Positions 6,017 through 9,785 of a stretch of 9,785 nucleotides of DNA are shown here, one piece after another. This DNA is from an uncultured bacterium. Its GTDB lineage: Bacteria > Edwardsbacteria > AC1 > EtOH8. The position numbers were made by a program, and so were the translations under genes. The stretch lies in assembly GCA_937958665.1 (NCBI GenBank), contig CALGNM010000239.1, positions 1 to 9,785 of the forward strand, given 5' to 3'. Every line of letters begins with the position of its first letter. The stretch's first letter is position 1. Under the pieces are notes generated by a model. The model ran no database searches. It had not been told where the DNA came from and worked only from the letters and a program-made list of their open reading frames with translations.

Positions 6017-7469
6017 GGGCCAGGGCCTGTTCCCAGGCCTGCCGGACCATCTCCGGCGGGGGGCTCTCTATCAGCCCGGACCCCACCATCAGCTCCAGGG
6101 CCCGCCTGGCCTGGCCGATGTCATGCGCCGCCCTGGCCCTGACCTCCGACCCGGCCATCCCGATCCGGGCCACCCCCTCTGACCCGGCCCGTTCCGCCAC
6201 CGCGGCCGCCACCCGGGGAAAGACATCGACTTCCTCCATGGTGGGTATGATGTACCCGGGGCCGAGCCCCCGCTCCTCGGCAAAATCGGCCAGGGCCCGG
6301 GCCGCGGCGATGGCCATCCCGTCGGTGATGATGCGGGCCCTCACCAGCAGGGCCCCTTTCAGGATTCCGGGAAACCCCAGCGAGTTGTTCACCTGGTTGG
6401 GGAAATCCCCCCGCCCGGTGGCCACTATGAAGGCCCCGGCCTCCCGGGCCGCGTGGGGATATATCTCCGGGACCGGGTTGGCGCACACGAAGACGATGGC
6501 CTTCGGGGCCATGCGGCCGATCCATTCCGGCTTTACCACATCCGGCCCCGGCCGGGACAAGGCGATCAGCACATCGGCCCCGCTCAGGGCTTCCTCGATA
6601 TCCCTGATACCCGAGGGATTGGTCTGCTGACAGACCTCCCATTTGCGGTAGTATCGGGGATCGGACTCGATGTCGGACCGGTGACGGCCCAGCGAACCGG
6701 CGCTGTCGAACATCACCAAATTGGCGGGATCCCCCCCGGCCTGGATGATCAGCCGGATGATGGTGGTGTTGGAGGCCCCGGCCCCGTAGAACACCATCCG
6801 GGCCCGGGAGATCTCCTTGCCGGCCAGCTTCAGGGCCCCCAACAGACCGGCCAGGGTGACGCAGCCGGTGCCCTGGGCATCATCGTGCCACACCGGTATC
6901 TGGCACTCCTGCCTCAGCACGTCCAGCACCCGATAGCAGTTGGGCTGGGAGATGTCCTCCAGGTTGACCGCCCCGAAGCTGGGCTGGCAGCGCTTGACGA
7001 AGTCGATGACGATGTCGGGGTCGTTCCCTCCCCCAGGTCCCCGGCTGTCCAGACACAGCGGCACGGCATCCACCCCGCCCAAGTACTTCATCAGGAAGGC
7101 CTTCCCCTCCATCACCCCCAGCCCTCCGGCCGGGCCGACGTCGCCGTCGCCCAGCACCCGGGTGCCGTCCGACACCACCGCCACCAGATTGCCCCGGCTG
7201 GATAGCTCGAAAGAATCATCGCTGTTGTCGCGGATGGCGGTGGAGACCGCCGACACCCCCGGGGTGTACCAGGCATTGAACCAGTCGAGGCCTGGCACCG
7301 GGGCCCGGGGAAGCAGCTGGATCTTGCCCCCGTAGAATCGGTGGGCGGCCAGCGCCAGATGCTGATAGAACAGGGTCTTGGCCCGGGCGGCCTGCTCCGG
7401 GGATAAATCATCCGGAAGGCATTCCTCCAGGTTCTTCAGATCGACTGAGGGCACAGACCGGTGATTCAT
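5994..7469 (-). CDS. Malic enzyme (malate dehydrogenase, oxaloacetate-decarboxylating)
   Basis: A 491-residue cytoplasmic enzyme that oxidatively decarboxylates malate to pyruvate and CO2 with NAD(P). Visible motifs in order: WYTPGVS (67-73), SDGTRVLGDGDVGPAGGLGV (100-119) with the Lys123/Lys128 region after it, NLEDIS (169-174) and HDDAQGTG (195-202) supplying the metal-binding acids, the dinucleotide-binding loop YGAGASN (228-234), NPVPEIYP (331-338) and TGRGDFPNQVNNSLGFPGI (351-369). HDDAQGTG and GAGASN are slightly off the commonest HDDQQGTA and GAGAAG forms. Length exceeds the compact 380-440-residue bacterial type by a C-terminal helical extension after about 430. No phosphotransacetylase domain is attached. 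ATG 7469 forms an ATGA overlap with the DUF1028 stop and has GGAGG (7474-7478) 4 nt upstream; an in-frame start at 7505 would run deep into the neighbour. Cofactor preference cannot be read from the sequence. Confidence 0.93.
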   Translation of the reverse strand: MNHRSVPSVDLKNLEECLPDDLSPEQAARAKTLFYQHLALAAHRFYGGKIQLLPRAPVPGLDWFNAWYTPGVSAVSTAIRDNSDDSFELSSRGNLVAVVSDGTRVLGDGDVGPAGGLGVMEGKAFLMKYLGGVDAVPLCLDSRGPGGGNDPDIVIDFVKRCQPSFGAVNLEDISQPNCYRVLDVLRQECQIPVWHDDAQGTGCVTLAGLLGALKLAGKEISRARMVFYGAGASNTTIIRLIIQAGGDPANLVMFDSAGSLGRHRSDIESDPRYYRKWEVCQQTNPSGIRDIEEALSGADVLIALSRPGPDVVKPEWIGRMAPKAIVFVCANPVPEIYPHAAREAGAFIVATGRGDFPNQVNNSLGFPGILKGALLVRARIITDGMAIAAARALADFAEERGLGPGYIIPTMEEVDVFPRVAAAVAERAGSEGVARIGMAGSEVRARAAHDIGQARRALELMVGSGLIESPPPEMVRQAWEQALARTRKQGR

Positions 7470-8563
7470 TTTCCCTCCGGCCGGGCCTTGATGGATCTCT
7501 TCCATCGCTCCATCTTATCCTTGAATTCCCGGTTTCCGGTCAGTTGATAGGCCCGCTTCTCCAGCTCCGCCGCCCGGCGGTAATCGCCCTGCCGGGCCAA
7601 AATCTCGGCCAGGGTGTCGATGATGTTGCCGTCATCCGGAGCCAGGCCCACCGCCCTTTCCGCCAAGTCCCGGGCCTCCTCCAGCCGGTAATTGTTGATG
7701 GCCATCTCCCAGGCCACCTGGTTGAGCAGTCCCGGGTCGTCCCCGTATTTCAGGGCTGTCTGGCGGGCCAGGCCCACCAATAAATCTGCTCTTGACCCCT
7801 CTCCCCGCCGCAGGGCCTCCATTCCCCTCCGCAGGTAGGATCCGGCCTGAAAGGTCTTCTCGTGGAGATAGAACAGCCTCTCCAGCTCCTTGATGGGCTG
7901 GGAATGGTCATCCACCCGCAGGTCGATTGTCCGGTCATCGTACCCCGAGTAGCCGCCGGCGGCGCTTGCCACCAGCAGGGCGGCCGATTGCATACCCCTC
8001 CGGTCCCCTCCAGCCTCCTGGCCGGCCTGCAGGGCCGCCAGCAGACGCTGGGCCAGCCGCCCCCCTGATTCTTGGTAGGCCCGAGCCATTGCCTGGACGA
8101 CTTCCGGTCCGGCCAGAATATTGCCCTGCACGCAAAAGCCATCGCCGGACAGGCCCCCGGCCCAGGCTTGGCAATCGCTACCGGTGAAGGTGGCGGAATG
8201 CCCCCGGAAGTCAACCATCCCCACCTGGCGGTAGGAACGATTGCTGTCGGAGGCCAGCAGCCAGGTTAGGACTGAGTCGGCCCCCAACCCCCGGGCGAAC
8301 ATCCCCAAAGCCCGGGGGCCGAAGGCAGTATTGCCCCAGGCCTGGCTGGCGACGGCTCCCAGCCCGGCCTGGGCGAAAGGCACCACCGCCCCCACCGCCA
8401 GGAAGCGGGACTGGACGGCCACCCCCCATTCTCCGGCCATGCTGTCATAGGCCACTATGGAGAAGGTGGCTATGTTATCCTGGCCGGGCGCCTCCCCCCA
8501 GCCGGCGGACTGGTCAGGGCATAGTCCGACTGCCAGCAATAATATGCTGACAAATAATTTCAT
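7466..8563 (-). CDS. Secreted DUF1028 (Ntn-hydrolase-like) protein with C-terminal TPR repeats
   Basis: A 365-residue protein. Residues 1-20 are a Sec-type signal peptide. The DUF1028 domain spans about 32-235 with its recognisable blocks: ATFSIVAYD (32-40), GVAVQSRFLAVGAVVPFAQ (47-65), AGLGAVASQAWGN (66-78), CVQGNILAGPEVV (144-156), GDRRGMQSAALLV (186-198) and DLRVDDH (214-220). The family resembles N-terminal-nucleophile hydrolases; its substrate is not established to my knowledge. The C-terminus holds two TPR-like repeats (about 278-311 and 312-345), a known style of extension for DUF1028 proteins alongside peptidoglycan-binding domains. The conserved Thr33 that starts the domain is preceded by 12 residues after the predicted signal cleavage, so it would need further trimming to become a free nucleophile. 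ATG 8563 has GGAGG 4 nt upstream. The stop overlaps the malic enzyme ATG. Confidence 0.88.
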   Translation of the reverse strand: MKLFVSILLLAVGLCPDQSAGWGEAPGQDNIATFSIVAYDSMAGEWGVAVQSRFLAVGAVVPFAQAGLGAVASQAWGNTAFGPRALGMFARGLGADSVLTWLLASDSNRSYRQVGMVDFRGHSATFTGSDCQAWAGGLSGDGFCVQGNILAGPEVVQAMARAYQESGGRLAQRLLAALQAGQEAGGDRRGMQSAALLVASAAGGYSGYDDRTIDLRVDDHSQPIKELERLFYLHEKTFQAGSYLRRGMEALRRGEGSRADLLVGLARQTALKYGDDPGLLNQVAWEMAINNYRLEEARDLAERAVGLAPDDGNIIDTLAEILARQGDYRRAAELEKRAYQLTGNREFKDKMERWKRSIKARPEGK

Positions 8564-8588
8564 TCTCCCTCCAAAGGTTAAGGCCTGT

Positions 8589-9065
8589 TCAAAACTCAGC
8601 CCTATCGCCAGGTTGTACGCCGTTTTTTTGGAACCATCCGGCGTTGGTTTCGATCACATAGAGGGCTGGGGCCAACGAACGGTAGCGGGGGCCCTCGTCC
8701 AGCGGCTTCATGGTCAGGATGTTGATGATCACCCTCTGTTCCGAAAGGAAGGCGATGTCCAGCGGCAGGTAGGTGTTCCTCATCCAGAATGATTGCATCT
8801 GGGGGTATTCGAATACGAACAGCATCCCCTCGTCCTCCGGCAGGCTGCGGCGGAACATCAGCCCCTGCTCCCGGCTGGCCGGGCGGTCGGCCAGCTCGGC
8901 CCACAACACCGCCCCCTTGATCTCCACCCGGATCCGCCCCGGCCGCGACTCCCGCCCGGCCGTCTTCCCGGGTTCTGGCGGCACTCCATTTCGTTCCTCC
9001 CGGCACCCGGACTGCAGGGCCAACAAAGCCGCGGCCGCCAACAGCAGAAAATGGCGCTTTATCAT
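8589..9065 (-). CDS. DUF192 lipoprotein
   Basis: A 158-residue exported protein. The first 21 residues are a signal peptide ending LQSGC, a plausible lipobox with Cys21 (Gln at -3 is not canonical), followed by a charged linker. Residues 45-158 are a DUF192 domain: VLWAELADRPASREQGLMFR (53-72), LPEDEGMLFVF (75-85), SFWMRNTYLPLDIAFL (92-107), TMKPLDEG (118-125), YVIETNAGWFQKNGVQPGD (136-154). DUF192 proteins are small beta-rich extracytoplasmic or cytoplasmic proteins of unknown biochemical role. The ATG forms an ATGA overlap with the stop of the upstream membrane protein, and the nearest GGAG is only 2 nt away, so translation is probably coupled. A 25-nt gap leads to the DUF1028 gene. Confidence 0.92.
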   Translation of the reverse strand: MIKRHFLLLAAAALLALQSGCREERNGVPPEPGKTAGRESRPGRIRVEIKGAVLWAELADRPASREQGLMFRRSLPEDEGMLFVFEYPQMQSFWMRNTYLPLDIAFLSEQRVIINILTMKPLDEGPRYRSLAPALYVIETNAGWFQKNGVQPGDRAEF

Positions 9066-9319
9066 TTCTCCGCCCGAAGATTGCGGTAGTAGAGGGCTAT
9101 ATCTATGCCAACCATCAGGGCATTGAGGGCATAGAGCCAGGTGACCGGGTCGAAATTATGGCTAACCTTGTGGATGATGCCGGCCAGGTATCCGGCCACA
9201 ATGATATATAAAAAGACGATGCTTTTGCCGGCGCTGGTGCCCGACCTCCAGGAACGGTAGATGGAGAACGGCCAGGCCGCCCCGAAGCACAATAGCATGA
9301 TTATCTCCCAAACCGACAT
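9062..9319 (-). CDS. Small three-helix membrane protein, PQ-loop/SemiSWEET-like
   Basis: An 85-residue membrane protein with three hydrophobic segments at about 4-21, 34-51 and 59-79. The end of helix 1 and the following loop read WPFSIYRSWRSGTSAGKS (16-33), which resembles the Pro-x-x-x-x-x-(K/R)-(S/T)-x-S-x-x-x-S pattern of PQ-loop/SemiSWEET half-transporters, with Phe in place of the usual Gln. Three helices is also the SemiSWEET size, so a dimeric small-solute transporter is possible, but this is inference. I recall similar uncharacterised proteins in several bacterial phyla. ATG 9319 is chosen over an in-frame TTG at 9325 because GGAG (9327-9330) lies 7 nt before the ATG but only 1 nt before the TTG. 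The stop overlaps the DUF192 start. Confidence 0.75.
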   Translation of the reverse strand: MSVWEIIMLLCFGAAWPFSIYRSWRSGTSAGKSIVFLYIIVAGYLAGIIHKVSHNFDPVTWLYALNALMVGIDIALYYRNLRAEK

Positions 9320-9389
9320 CTTCAAGCTCCATACGTCTTTGCTGGTTGATATTTAGAAGGCCGGGCCAGGAAAATGGTTATGCCGGCTA

Positions 9390-9740
9390 TCACTGACTGA
9401 TATCCACCCGGTTGGTCATCAGCCCCCGCTCGTAGTCAGCGATGTTCCGGAAGGTGACCTCGGCCTTGCGTTCCAGAGCCTGGGCAGTCCGGTAACCGAT
9501 ATGCGGCGTCAGCAACAGTCGGGGTGCATATAGCAGCGGGCTGTCGGCCGGCAATGGCTCGGCCTCGAAGACATCCAGGGCCGCCCCGGCCAGCTTGCCC
9601 TCCGTCAATTGCTGGGCCAGGGCCGCTTCATCCACCAGACCTCCCCGGGCGTAGTTAATCAGGATGGCGGTCGGCTTCATCAGCCCCAGCTCGGGTCGGC
9701 CGATCAGGTGCCGGACCCCTGGGCTGTATGGCAGGTGCAG
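9390..9740 (-). CDS. D-isomer-specific 2-hydroxyacid dehydrogenase, C-terminal part only
   Basis: The last 116 residues of an NAD(P)-dependent 2-hydroxyacid dehydrogenase of the phosphoglycerate/glycerate dehydrogenase type. The fragment contains the catalytic Arg in NYARGG (Arg32 of the fragment), the catalytic Glu region DVFEAEPLP (56-64) and the catalytic His in TPHIGYRT (His80), plus the start LHLPYSPGVRHLIG typical of the nucleotide-binding domain's second half. Full-length enzymes are about 310-330 residues, so about 200 N-terminal residues are missing. The loss is caused by the adapter at 9741, not by a mutation. The substrate cannot be assigned; there is no ACT domain, so it is not a long-form SerA. 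The stop is 70 nt upstream of the next gene's ATG, consistent with one operon. Confidence 0.92.
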   Translation of the reverse strand: MHLPYSPGVRHLIGRPELGLMKPTAILINYARGGLVDEAALAQQLTEGKLAGAALDVFEAEPLPADSPLLYAPRLLLTPHIGYRTAQALERKAEVTFRNIADYERGLMTNRVDISQ

Positions 9741-9785
9741 AGATCGGAAGAGCACACGTCTGAACTCCAGTCACCGAATACGATC
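9741..9785 (+). other. Illumina TruSeq index (P7-side) adapter with index, sequencing artefact
   Basis: Positions 9741-9774 match the 34-nt TruSeq read-through adapter, from AGATCGGAAGAGCACACGTC to CCAGTCAC. The next bases fit an 8-nt index, CGAATACG (9775-9782), followed by ATC (9783-9785), the first bases of the constant segment after the index; a 6-nt index would not fit. Genomic sequence ends at 9740. Confidence 0.98.

Noticed and set aside
6453-7205. A 250-codon plus-strand ORF
   Set aside because: Antisense to the malic enzyme, low complexity (Gly/Pro/His/Gln), and no recognisable motif. The malic enzyme frame carries all family signatures.
7470-7505. An upstream in-frame start for the malic enzyme
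   Set aside because: It would overlap the DUF1028 gene by 40 nt, whereas ATG 7469 gives a standard ATGA overlap and a nearby GGAGG.
1-9785. CRISPR array, defence island, prophage, or transposon
   Set aside because: No direct repeats with spacers, no nuclease, integrase or transposase motifs. The only tandem repeats are the in-frame propeller repeats of the lipoprotein.

Overview
The window looks like a contig from an uncultured bacterium. It is GC-rich in its genes and AT-rich in its one large divergent intergenic region, uses ordinary Shine-Dalgarno sites and the standard bacterial code. Two lipoprotein-type signal peptides and one exported enzyme-like protein suggest a cell with an elaborate envelope. 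A candidate phylum or FCB-type lineage would fit, but nothing here fixes the taxonomy. Both ends are not biological: 1-46 and 9741-9785 are untrimmed Illumina library adapters. The outermost genes (meaB and a 2-hydroxyacid dehydrogenase) are therefore cut by assembly, not by evolution, and automatic gene calls there carry adapter-encoded residues.

Left block, minus strand, 4810 down to 47: a methylmalonyl-CoA mutase locus of the split type. A promoter at 4861-4889 drives the catalytic (large) subunit. It is followed by a DUF486 small membrane protein, an unrecognised membrane protein, the separate B12-binding (small) subunit, a seven-repeat probable beta-propeller lipoprotein, and the start of the mutase chaperone GTPase MeaB. 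Together the two mutase subunits and MeaB interconvert (R)-methylmalonyl-CoA and succinyl-CoA. The order is unusual because four non-mutase genes or gaps separate parts that are usually adjacent. The large subunit also has a 43-residue basic tail with an AT-hook-like core.

Centre, plus strand, 5019-6008: a near-consensus promoter, an O6-alkylguanine-DNA alkyltransferase, and an overlapping PilZ (cyclic-di-GMP receptor) gene, closed by a strong hairpin terminator shared with the convergent malic enzyme. Between the two divergent promoters lies a minus-strand terminator with no annotated gene feeding it, preceded by a possible extended -10 box; this may be a small RNA of roughly 90 nt.

Right block, minus strand, 9740 down to 5994: an apparent operon of a partial D-2-hydroxyacid dehydrogenase, an 85-residue three-helix PQ-loop-like membrane protein, a DUF192 lipoprotein, a secreted DUF1028-TPR protein and a malic enzyme. 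Two of the junctions are ATGA stop/start overlaps, which points to translational coupling. I found no tRNA, rRNA, CRISPR array, transposase, integrase or prophage gene. I did not see a clearly novel defence or mobile system; the more unusual points are listed as findings.
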